Source of the DNA: Myxococcales bacterium
Lineage (GTDB): Bacteria; Myxococcota_A; Polyangia; Haliangiales; Haliangiaceae
NCBI GenBank assembly: GCA_016716835.1
Contig: JADJUW010000001.1
Span: forward strand, 806,001 to 870,000
Reading direction: 5' to 3'
DNA: 64,000 bases
The position numbers and the translations under genes were made by a program. A model generated the notes under the pieces. It searched no databases, was not told the origin of the DNA, and was given only the letters and a program-made list of their open reading frames with translations. This document shows, piece after piece, positions 48,659 to 56,609 of this stretch; position 1 is the first letter of the stretch, and the number at the start of each line of letters is the position of its first letter.

Positions 48659-50647
48659 ATGAAGGCACCCGCCGCGTTTGGCCCCCCCGATTTGCTCGCT
48701 GTGAACACGTTGCGGACGCTGTCGATCGACGCGGTAGAAAAGGCAAATTCGGGCCACCCAGGCCTGCCGCTTGGCGCGGCGCCGATGGCGTACGTATTGT
48801 GGCGACACTTTTTGAACGTCGATGCCAAGCACGTGACCTGGGCCAATCGCGATCGCTTTGTTTTGTCCGCCGGGCATGGCTCGGCGCTGCTTTATTCGCT
48901 GCTCCATCTCGCTGGGTTTGACGTGTCCCTTGATGACCTCAAGCAGTTTCGCCAGTGGGGCGCCAAGACGCCGGGCCACCCGGAATTCCACGACACGCCG
49001 GGCGTCGAAGCCACTACCGGTCCGCTTGGGCAGGGCACGGCTAACGCGGTCGGCATGGCGCTCGCGGAGCGCATGCTCGCGACGATGTACAATCGCCCCG
49101 GGTTTGAGATCGTCAATCATCGCACGTGGGCGTTAGTCGGCGATGGCGACCTCATGGAAGGCATTGCCTACGAGGCGGCCTCTTTGGCAGGGCATTGGAA
49201 ACTTGGCAAGCTCACCTATTTGTACGACGCCAACGACGTCACGCTGGATGGCCCGGCGTCACTCATTTTCACTGAAGACGTAGCGGCGCGGTTTGTTGCG
49301 TGCGGCTGGCATGTCGAGACGGTTGCGAAAGGCGATGACGATCTTGCCGGGCTCGCGAATGCCATGACCATTGCGACGACGCAGGAAAAGCCGACGCTCA
49401 TCATCGTCAAGACGACGATTGGGTTTGGTTCGCCCAAGAAGCAGGGCAGTTGCGCCTCGCACGGATCACCGCTTGGCGCCAGCGAGGTCGCCGCCACCAA
49501 GCGCACGCTAGGGTGGGATGAGCAGGCGCAGTTTTTGGTGCCCCCGGCGGCGCGCGAAGAATTTGCGACGAGCGCCGCGCGCGGCGCGGCGGCCCATGCG
49601 GCGTGGAACGAGCTGTTTGCCAAATGGGGTGCGGCGCATCCCGAGTTGTTGGCGCAATGGCGCGCGGGCGAAAGCGGCACGCTAACGAGCGCACAACTGG
49701 CTGCGTTGCCGGGCTACGACGCCGGCAAGGCCATCGCGACCCGCACCGCATCTGGCCAACTGCTCGGCAAGGTCGCCGAGTTGGCGCCGTGGCTCGTCGG
49801 CGGCGACGCCGACCTTGGCGGCTCGACCAAAACCATCGTCGCGGGCGGTGATTTTGATGGCGCGCGCGGCCGCAATGTGCGCTTTGGCGTGCGCGAACAT
49901 GCGATGGGGGCGATCGCTAACGGCATCTGTTATCACGGTGGCCTGCGGCCGTACACCTCGACCTTTTTTGTCTTCTCGGACTATCTGCGGCCGGCGGTGC
50001 GTTTGGCGGCGCTCGGGCATTTACCGCAGCTATTTATTTGGACGCACGACTCGGTGGGCCTTGGCGAAGATGGCCCGACACATCAGCCGGTCGAGCAATT
50101 GGCGTCGCTGCGCGCGATGCCGGGGCTGATCACGTATCGCCCCGCGGATGCCAACGAAACGCTCGCCGGTTGGCGGATCGCGATGGCTGGCGCGCGCGGC
50201 CCCGTTGCGTTGGTGCTGTCGCGCCAGGACTTGCCCGTGGTTTCGCCAAAGGACACCGCGGGCGCCGAGCGCGGCGCCTATGTGCTGCGCGACGCCGCTG
50301 ATCCCAAGGCGCTCATCCTGGCAACGGGGTCCGAAGTTGCCATCGCACTTGGCGCGGCTGAGGAATTGGCGAGCGCGGGCATCGCAGTGCGCGTGGTGTC
50401 GATGCCGAGCTGGGAGCTGTTTGCGGCGCAACCCGTGGCCTATCGCGAGCAGGTATTGCCTCGCGGCGTGACCGCACGCGTTTCGCTGGAGGCCGGCACG
50501 ACCTTTGGCTGGCATCGCTGGGTTGGCGATCGCGGCATCGCGATCGGCGTCGACCGCTTCGGCGCATCTGCGCCCGGACCGACGATCTACGAAAAATTTG
50601 GCCTTACGCAAAAAGCCGTCGTGGACGCGGTGAAGTCGCTGCTGTAA
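48659..50647 (+). CDS. tkt: Transketolase
   Basis: A 662-residue thiamine-diphosphate enzyme of the pentose-phosphate and Calvin cycles. The GTG at 48656 is directly followed by the ATG at 48659, and either may start. Motifs are DAVEKANSGHPGLPLGAAPM, LSAGHGSALLYSLLHLAG, GPLGQGTANAVGMALAER, the TPP site GDGDLMEGIAYEAASLAG with LYDANDVTLDG, then SCASHGSPLG and FFVFSDYLRPAVRLAALGH. Dimer-interface and C-terminal domains are complete. It is divergent from modA over a 115-base gap. Confidence 0.96.
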   Translation: MKAPAAFGPPDLLAVNTLRTLSIDAVEKANSGHPGLPLGAAPMAYVLWRHFLNVDAKHVTWANRDRFVLSAGHGSALLYSLLHLAGFDVSLDDLKQFRQWGAKTPGHPEFHDTPGVEATTGPLGQGTANAVGMALAERMLATMYNRPGFEIVNHRTWALVGDGDLMEGIAYEAASLAGHWKLGKLTYLYDANDVTLDGPASLIFTEDVAARFVACGWHVETVAKGDDDLAGLANAMTIATTQEKPTLIIVKTTIGFGSPKKQGSCASHGSPLGASEVAATKRTLGWDEQAQFLVPPAAREEFATSAARGAAAHAAWNELFAKWGAAHPELLAQWRAGESGTLTSAQLAALPGYDAGKAIATRTASGQLLGKVAELAPWLVGGDADLGGSTKTIVAGGDFDGARGRNVRFGVREHAMGAIANGICYHGGLRPYTSTFFVFSDYLRPAVRLAALGHLPQLFIWTHDSVGLGEDGPTHQPVEQLASLRAMPGLITYRPADANETLAGWRIAMAGARGPVALVLSRQDLPVVSPKDTAGAERGAYVLRDAADPKALILATGSEVAIALGAAEELASAGIAVRVVSMPSWELFAAQPVAYREQVLPRGVTARVSLEAGTTFGWHRWVGDRGIAIGVDRFGASAPGPTIYEKFGLTQKAVVDAVKSLL

Positions 50648-51033
50648 GCAGCGGGCTGCACCTGTTGAGTAGCCGCACCGCGACTCCCTGCGCATCGCTA
50701 GGCGATTAGGCGCCGGGCGCGGCGTTAGATGGCCAGCGCCCCGGCGCTCCATCGCACGCTATGCGACACCTCAGACAGTTCCATGGCGCCCATGGTCGTC
50801 AGAAGGTTTAACGATGGTGCTGGCTCGTCCCCGGCCCCGGGCTTTCCAGGGGCCCGGGCCGGGGGCAGAGTTTGCGCGCTTGGTGATTTCGGTGGCGTTG
50901 TCGGCGCCGCGAAGCACTAGTGCCGAATCAATGAAGTCATTTGGTTTCGAATCACGGCCAGTCGGTAGCCGCGCGCCCACTTTACGCCGGCCATTCGCAG
51001 CGTCGCACGCTCAACGAACCAGTTGACCGTTCC
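50648..51033. other. 386-base gap without a recognised gene
   Basis: Downstream of tkt and convergent with the lipoprotein gene at 51034. Open frames here have no homologue-like pattern, signal or RBS. It contains one strong GC hairpin (separate entry) and nothing else I can name. Confidence 0.6.
50829..50864. repeat. Strong GC-rich hairpin
   Basis: CCCCGGCCCCGGGC (50829-50842) and GCCCGGGCCGGGG (50852-50864) form a 13-bp stem with one bulged C and a 9-base loop. There is no T-tract after it, so it is not a typical intrinsic terminator. It may act as an mRNA 3' end or barrier after tkt. Confidence 0.55.
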
Positions 51034-51516
51034 CTAATGGACCTTGGGAGGCCTGGGCTCGTTGATGGCGTCAATAACCATCGATGCCAGCGAATGGTCC
51101 AGAGAACTCGGCCATTCAGCTTGGGTGACTTGGACAATTTGCACGTACCCCTCCGAATATGGGCACTTAGCGGTCAGCCTGTGGCTCTCACCACCTGATC
51201 CACCGTCTTCGCGATCACGTCTCAATAAACAACGACGGCCCGCCGCGCTCTTGGTTTCCAACCACTCGCCCGCAGGCAATTCGGCCCGCTGCTGCAATGT
51301 GATGTGCGCTACTTTGGGGTTGCGGGTGTCGAGGCTTGCGGTGTCCCGCACGACGAAGCCATCAGCGATTTGTGACGCGGCAAACCCTGGGGGCAGTTGC
51401 AGCGAAAGCCCATTGGAGTGCTTGTACTCGATGTGGTTGGTTTTGGTCGGAGGTGCCGTGGCGCTTGAACAAGCTTGCAGCAAGAGTCCCAGCAATAGGA
51501 AAGCATTGCTTCGCAT
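51034..51516 (-). CDS. Predicted lipoprotein, Tsi3-like
   Basis: A 160-residue protein with lipoprotein signal (FLLLGLLLQACSS) starting at ATG 51516 (a GTG one codon earlier is possible). The mature domain begins YKHSNGLSLQLPPGFAASQI, then DGFVVRDTASLDTRNPKVAHI, and ends with QVTQAEWPSSLDHSLASMVI. This resembles the Tsi3 family of type VI secretion immunity lipoproteins (NG-x-S-x-x-x-P-x-G-F, then DGF). It has three Cys, including RRCLLRRD and AKCPY. No T6SS effector is next to it. The assignment is tentative, and an unrelated small lipoprotein is the alternative. Confidence 0.5.
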   Translation of the reverse strand: MRSNAFLLLGLLLQACSSATAPPTKTNHIEYKHSNGLSLQLPPGFAASQIADGFVVRDTASLDTRNPKVAHITLQQRAELPAGEWLETKSAAGRRCLLRRDREDGGSGGESHRLTAKCPYSEGYVQIVQVTQAEWPSSLDHSLASMVIDAINEPRPPKVH

Positions 51517-51545
51517 CACTGCCTCGGCGTCGTTCTAATCGCGCG

Positions 51546-52280
51546 CTATTCGGCCGAAGGAGTGGTCGCTGGTGGAGCGCTTGGCGCGGCTGCGGCAGCA
51601 GGCGCTACGGGTGCGGCGGCTTGTGGGCGTGGGCCACGAGGACCACCGCCGGGACCGCCAGCGCCACCTCCACCGGGACGACCTGGACCGCGGCCATCAG
51701 GACGACGGCCAGGTGGGCCCTTGCGCGGACGATCGGGGCGAGTATCGTTAGGATCGCGCGGCGCGCGGGTCCATTGCCAGCCCATGCCGGCGCGGGGAAT
51801 CTCAGCAAAATTCACGCGCTCGGAGGGGCCGGTGTCTTTGCTACCGCCGGCTTTCAGCGCGCCGAGGCCGCGTGGCTTCTCGGCCCTGGGGCGATCGCCG
51901 CCGCCACCACCACCACCGCCGCCACGCTTATCGCCGCTCTTGCCCTTGTCGCGACCAGGACGGTCGTTACTGCGGGCGGGGGCCGCGCCGCTCTTAGGCG
52001 TCGGCGCACGATTTACGACATAGTGAAATTCGCCTTTTGAAATGGCGCCTTGCGGACCCGCTTCGCCTTGAAACACGCGGACCAAGCGCAGGGTTTCGAT
52101 CGCATCACCGACGATTTCGACGGCCTCGATGACCCGCGGCACGCGCTCGGCGGGGATGCCGAGTTGGGTTTGCAGCGCCTCGGCGAGGGCGTCGCCTTCC
52201 AGGCCGGCGGCGACGGCAGCTTTGTGCGCGTCCGCGGCGCGGCGCAAGGCGACTTGCGAAAATTCGGTAAGTGTCTTCAT
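51546..52280 (-). CDS. Protein with Gly/Pro/Arg-rich low-complexity C-terminus (unknown)
   Basis: A 244-residue protein. Residues 1-90 look folded and helical (MKTLTEFSQVALRRAADAHK, LQTQLGIPAERVPRVIEAVE, then LRLVRVFQGEAGPQ). The rest is disordered: nine consecutive Gly residues near 125-133, Gly-Pro-Arg-rich stretches (RRPDGRGPGRPGGGGAGG) and an Ala/Pro tail. An SD site (AGGAGT-type) precedes ATG 52280. The Gly/Arg-rich tail recalls RNA-binding or phase-separating proteins, but no RNA-binding domain is seen. It is convergent with nothing and lies 29 bases after the lipoprotein gene on the same strand. Confidence 0.65.
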   Translation of the reverse strand: MKTLTEFSQVALRRAADAHKAAVAAGLEGDALAEALQTQLGIPAERVPRVIEAVEIVGDAIETLRLVRVFQGEAGPQGAISKGEFHYVVNRAPTPKSGAAPARSNDRPGRDKGKSGDKRGGGGGGGGGDRPRAEKPRGLGALKAGGSKDTGPSERVNFAEIPRAGMGWQWTRAPRDPNDTRPDRPRKGPPGRRPDGRGPGRPGGGGAGGPGGGPRGPRPQAAAPVAPAAAAAPSAPPATTPSAE

Positions 52281-52376
52281 AGGAGTCCTTAAGGGCCGTC
52301 CTATACCACGTAGGTGGGGCGAATCAATACAGAGTCGCGCCTCGTGGGGCGGGGCGACCCAAAACCAGGCCGAAGC

Positions 52377-53423
52377 CTAGTTTGCGCCTACGGAGCCAGA
52401 TGCTGACGCTGACACCTCAACCGAGACGGAAATTGAGGCATTCACCTCGGTGACCGAGCGGGCAACCGCCGCGACCTGGCCCGTGAAACACATGGCTTGG
52501 GAGCGAAATTCCGACGCTAGATCACGGCCCGAGCTGGCGAGTTCACCGGCCGCCTTGGCCCACGTGCGCGTCGCCGCGCCCAGCGATTCAAGGCGCGCGC
52601 CGGCTGAGAGGATGGTTGGAATGCCGGCGCGCATCGCGGCAAAGGCCGCGTCCGCCTTGGACTTGTCGAGCATGACGCCGGCCTTGGCGCTAACGTCGAG
52701 CTTGGCGGGGGTGCAGGTCGCCTCGATCGAGGCGGAAACCTCGGCCTTCGCGCGGCATTGACCTTCCGCCTTGACATCGGCATGGCCGCTACATTCGCCT
52801 TCGCAGCTACCTTCGCAGGTACCATCGCATTGGCTATTGCATGAGGTTCCCGACTTGCTGCTGCCCTCGCACGTGCCATCGCATTTGCCGTTGCAGGTGC
52901 CCGAGCATTGGCCGGAGCACTGCACCTCGATGTCGGCGGACGCCTTGCCTTCGCACTTGGCTGCCGCGCTCGCCGCGGCCTTCATGTTCACCGTGCAAAC
53001 GGCGGGCGTATATTTGATATTGACCTTGGCGCCGGCCTTGATGCCAACCTTGCGGAAATCGCTCAGCGTCGCAAAGGCGGATGTGCAAATCGTCTTGGTG
53101 TCGCCGCTAAGTTGGGCGGCCGACAGCTGCAGCTCGCGCCCCATCGCGATGCACGCGTCCTTAATCGTAGATTCCACCGACGTGGCGGCCTTCTGGAGGT
53201 CCGCCGAGGCGTCGATAAATGCCATGTACTTGCGGCCGACGTCGCTGCCCGACAGATCGCCACACGCGTTGCTTTCGAGGGAGTTGCCGTCGTTGCCGGC
53301 CAGGCCGCCGACGCCGGGCACGCTCGATTTGCCTGGCAGCTTGCTGCAGGCGACGAAGATAGCGCCCGCGGCGACGATCGCGCCAAGGCAGAGAGAGATA
53401 CGACGAGGGTGCGCTTTAATCAT
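52377..53423 (-). CDS. Lipoprotein with Cys-rich CxGxC-type repeats
   Basis: A 348-residue protein with a lipoprotein signal (LGAIVAAGAIFVACSK). Between about residues 170 and 220 is a run of closely spaced Cys separated by Gly/Ser/Thr/Asp: CSGQCSGTCNGKCDGTCEG, then CNSQCDGTCEGSCEGECSG. These CxGxC-like repeats could bind metal or form disulfide ladders. The flanking parts are Ala-rich and helical (KADAAFAAMRAGI, SLGAATRTWAKAAGEL). Further Cys (QAMCFTG, EVQC, ACIAMG) make it one of the most Cys-rich proteins here. No homologous enzyme is known to me. It is probably a surface or envelope protein. Confidence 0.75.
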   Translation of the reverse strand: MIKAHPRRISLCLGAIVAAGAIFVACSKLPGKSSVPGVGGLAGNDGNSLESNACGDLSGSDVGRKYMAFIDASADLQKAATSVESTIKDACIAMGRELQLSAAQLSGDTKTICTSAFATLSDFRKVGIKAGAKVNIKYTPAVCTVNMKAAASAAAKCEGKASADIEVQCSGQCSGTCNGKCDGTCEGSSKSGTSCNSQCDGTCEGSCEGECSGHADVKAEGQCRAKAEVSASIEATCTPAKLDVSAKAGVMLDKSKADAAFAAMRAGIPTILSAGARLESLGAATRTWAKAAGELASSGRDLASEFRSQAMCFTGQVAAVARSVTEVNASISVSVEVSASASGSVGAN

Positions 53424-53475
53424 GCGCGCATCCTACAGGCTGCGCCTCGCGCATGAAACGCCAACGCGGAGTTAG

Positions 53476-55146
53476 TTAAGGGCGACCAGGGCGATACCGA
53501 TTTTCGGTCACCCAGGGCGACCAATTGACACCGCGCGGCATGGTGACCAAGCTGGCTGCCGGGTACACGAGGCATTCGTGATTCGGGTCGAGCACTAGGC
53601 TCGCCACTTCAAAGCTGGGCAACGCGAGATCTGCCTCCCACGTCGCGATCGGCGCGCCATCGTTCCAAAGATCGACGCTAACTAATTGGGACTCGCTTTG
53701 ATCCGCGGACATAAGGCCAACGCTGAAACGGCAGGCGAGTGGCACCGCCTGGGCGTTGGTGGCCTGCACCGTCAGCTTGTAGAAGCCATTTGCGACGCCG
53801 CCGGTAAGTTGGATGCGATGCCACGCCGGCGCGCCAGTACCGTAAATCCAGGCATCAGCGTAGGCATCCAGCGAGAGCTCAGTGGTCTGCTCTAGCGCGG
53901 CGACGACCTCGTCAACCGAGAGCGCCCGCTGTGCGCCGAGCAGCGTCTGCAGCGCGGCAAGTACGTCATCGCGCGAGGTGAGGCGTTCGAGCTGGCGAAA
54001 CAGCACCATCGGCCCCGGGCCGTAAACGTGACCATAATAAGTAAAAAGGGCGGGCTGCTCCTCGGGCACCGGGTGGTATGCGGCGCCGTTGGAATACGCC
54101 TTCCAACCTGCGCGCGTCAGCCGAGCGAGTTCGCCGTCGGTTTCATCTTCGTAGACAAACGACAGATACTCGGCCATGGCCTCCTTCCACACAAAGTCGT
54201 AGGTCGAGGCCAGGGTGGTCTGATCGCCGGCCCACTGGTGAACAATTTCGTGCAGCAAGGTGTGGACGGCATCTTCGTCGCCGCCAAGCGCCGAGACGAG
54301 GGCATCGTCGAGCACGATGTTGCCGGGGTGTTCAAAGCCAGCCCAGTACGTTGGCGCGACGACGATACGCAGCTCGTCGCCATAGGGATACGGCCCAAAG
54401 CGTTCGCTCATCCAGGCCATGAAGTTTGCAAAATAGTCGGCATTGATCACATCGAGCACGCGGCCGCCGGCGCGTTCGAACCCGGTTACGGCGACGCCGT
54501 CCCAGGTGCCAAGCGATCGCGAGGTCCAGCGGTCATAGGCGATGATGCCCATGGTGCTGTATAGCGGGCCGCCGGCGCTGGAAAAATTGCAGATGGTCTG
54601 GGTGGGCGAGGTGGAGATGTCACCTGGACAAAGCACCGTGAGCTCGGCCGGATGCGCCACGACGAAGCGGTAGGTGGCGAAACGATCGGGCGCGGGATCA
54701 CAGATTCCAAGGCGCGCGCATTGTGCCACCCAATTGAGCATGTAGTAAAAATTGCCGCCGCCAATGCTGCGGGAGGAAAAGCCAACCTGACTTGCGCCCA
54801 GCGTCTCGGCGGGAATGACCGAGCTATACGAGATGGTCAGCGCGTCACCTGCATAAAAGCCGGGCCCGCAGATGGTTAGCTCGGTATTGTCGTCAGCGGT
54901 ATACGTCGTCGTCGCCGCCTCGCCATTGACGCGGACATCTGTGAGCGCGCGCGTAGCATCGGCCAGCGCAAAGCAGTTGCCATCGCTGGTCGCGGTGGCG
55001 GTTAACGTGCCTTGCGTGGCGCGCGAAATAAGATCGAGCGCTAGCTCATAGTGGGCTATCTCCACCGTGGCATCGCCCGTGGGCGCCGCGCCGCCGCAAC
55101 CGAGAACGAGTGCCACGCTCGCCACAACGCCGTGCCGGGGGATCAT
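53476..55146 (-). CDS. M1-family metallopeptidase, secreted lipoprotein-like
   Basis: A 556-residue zinc peptidase of the aminopeptidase N/M1 type, starting at ATG 55146 with a lipoprotein-type signal (ASVALVLGCGG). The zinc site is HEIVHQW with the third ligand in WKEAMAEYLS, giving the HExxH-x18-E spacing. The usual GAMEN exopeptidase motif is replaced by GFEHPGNIVL, and the Tyr/Phe near FTYYGHVYGPGPM fits the transition-state residue. The N-terminal beta domain and C-terminal region are compact. Its start overlaps the stop of the inactive M16 gene by 4 bases, so the M16-M16-M1 genes are an operon. It is probably a periplasmic peptidase. Confidence 0.85.
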   Translation of the reverse strand: MIPRHGVVASVALVLGCGGAAPTGDATVEIAHYELALDLISRATQGTLTATATSDGNCFALADATRALTDVRVNGEAATTTYTADDNTELTICGPGFYAGDALTISYSSVIPAETLGASQVGFSSRSIGGGNFYYMLNWVAQCARLGICDPAPDRFATYRFVVAHPAELTVLCPGDISTSPTQTICNFSSAGGPLYSTMGIIAYDRWTSRSLGTWDGVAVTGFERAGGRVLDVINADYFANFMAWMSERFGPYPYGDELRIVVAPTYWAGFEHPGNIVLDDALVSALGGDEDAVHTLLHEIVHQWAGDQTTLASTYDFVWKEAMAEYLSFVYEDETDGELARLTRAGWKAYSNGAAYHPVPEEQPALFTYYGHVYGPGPMVLFRQLERLTSRDDVLAALQTLLGAQRALSVDEVVAALEQTTELSLDAYADAWIYGTGAPAWHRIQLTGGVANGFYKLTVQATNAQAVPLACRFSVGLMSADQSESQLVSVDLWNDGAPIATWEADLALPSFEVASLVLDPNHECLVYPAASLVTMPRGVNWSPWVTENRYRPGRP

Positions 55147-56609
55147 GGACCGACGACCTTTGCGTCCGCATTGACGTAAACGACAGGCATGCCAAGCACG
55201 CCCAAATCGCCTATCGCGGCGCGATCGCCAACGACGACGATGGTGAAATGACGCCACGACTCCGCGACGGTACGCTGAGCCTGCTCGGCGCGCACAGCCG
55301 CGATTTCGGCCTGGGCGGTGCGAAGCGTCGCCAGTGGCCGAGCTTGGACGACGATGTCGCGCAGCGCGCGCGCGACGTCGCCGTTGGTCTCGAATTGGTG
55401 GGGGAATGAGCGCATGAGAAAACGCTTAGTCTTCTGTAGCTCTAGATCGGGCAAGGGCGTCGTGCGCGTATGGTCTTTGATGGCAAGGATTTGGCGCACG
55501 GCATCGACCGTGTTGGCGGTCTTGATCGAGCTAGAGACCAGCAGCAACGTCGCCGCGCGCAGGCGCATGACGCTGGACGAGATGCCATAGGTGTAACCGA
55601 GTTGCTCGCGCAGCGTGCCATTTAGGCGTGACGCAAACGTGCCACCGAAGGCCGTATTAACTACCTCGACGCCCGCGCGCTGATCGTCGGCATGGGCCGC
55701 ATGGGGGGTGCCCGCGTAAATGACGGCCTGTTCAGTGCCGGGCTTATCGAAGACGTAAATCGTCGAGGTCGACGGCAGGGCCGGGGCCACAGGGCGCGGC
55801 GAGGGCAAGGGTGGTCGCCGGGCCTGCCAACTCGCAAATCGCCTATCGACCATTTTGCGCACGTCCTTGGCGGCGACGTCGCCCACGATAATCAAGCACG
55901 CCGCTGCGGGCTGGTAATGCTGCTCATGGAAATCGTGAACGTCCTGCAAAGAAATTGCTCGCAGCGTCTCGGGCAGTCCGATCACCGGATTGCCGTAGGG
56001 ATGCGCCGCCCCAAATGCGAGACGATGCCACAGAAACGCCGCCATGCGACCCGGTTCCTGGTCGCGGCGCAAGACGTTCTCAAGTTGGATATGGCCTAGT
56101 CGCTCAAAGTCACCGCGCGGCAGCAGCGGGTTGGCCACCATGCGCGCCATCAGCTCGAGCGTCGGCTCAAGCGTCGCGGCCAGGGTTCGCACGCTCACGG
56201 TGCTGGTGTCACGACCAACAACCACCTCAAGCACGGCCCCCAGCTCTTCCAGTCGCTCGGCAAAGGTATCGCGCGTATAAATATCGGCGCCCTGAGTGAG
56301 CAGGTCACCCGTCAGTTGGGCCAAGCCTGGCGTGCCGCTGGCTGCGCCAGCTTGGAGGGCAACCAACGCAACGCTCACTAGCGGCACGCCACGTCGCTGC
56401 GCCACCACCACGCGCAGGCCGTTTGGCAGCGTAAATTCCTCAAGGTTTGGCGGGGCGAATGGAGCCTCCGCTGATGCAGGAGGGATTTTGGCCCAATCCA
56501 CGCCGGCCGTTTCCCACGGAACGGCTGGACGGGGGGCCGGATCGGCTACGGCGAGGGCGTGGTGTGAGCTACACGCGATGAACGCCGCCAACGCCAACTG
56601 CAATTTCAT
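55143..56609 (-). CDS. M16 peptidase-like subunit without zinc ligands
   Basis: A 488-residue secreted protein (signal peptide LALAAFIACSSHHALAVADP). It has the M16 beta fold (TLPNGLRVVVAQRRGVPLVS), but the inverted zinc motif HxxEH is replaced by AQLTGDLLTQG, and the downstream Glu is not in context. The second half keeps GTFASRLNGTLREQLGYTYG, the family's C-terminal dimer signature. Such zinc-less subunits pair with active M16 subunits, as in the mitochondrial processing peptidase alpha chain. The active partner is encoded just upstream (56606-57979), with the genes overlapping by 4 bases. Confidence 0.88.
   Translation of the reverse strand: MKLQLALAAFIACSSHHALAVADPAPRPAVPWETAGVDWAKIPPASAEAPFAPPNLEEFTLPNGLRVVVAQRRGVPLVSVALVALQAGAASGTPGLAQLTGDLLTQGADIYTRDTFAERLEELGAVLEVVVGRDTSTVSVRTLAATLEPTLELMARMVANPLLPRGDFERLGHIQLENVLRRDQEPGRMAAFLWHRLAFGAAHPYGNPVIGLPETLRAISLQDVHDFHEQHYQPAAACLIIVGDVAAKDVRKMVDRRFASWQARRPPLPSPRPVAPALPSTSTIYVFDKPGTEQAVIYAGTPHAAHADDQRAGVEVVNTAFGGTFASRLNGTLREQLGYTYGISSSVMRLRAATLLLVSSSIKTANTVDAVRQILAIKDHTRTTPLPDLELQKTKRFLMRSFPHQFETNGDVARALRDIVVQARPLATLRTAQAEIAAVRAEQAQRTVAESWRHFTIVVVGDRAAIGDLGVLGMPVVYVNADAKVVGP

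Noticed and set aside
50729..50920. Short open frame after tkt
   Set aside because: No RBS, no homologue-like pattern, and it runs through a GC hairpin.
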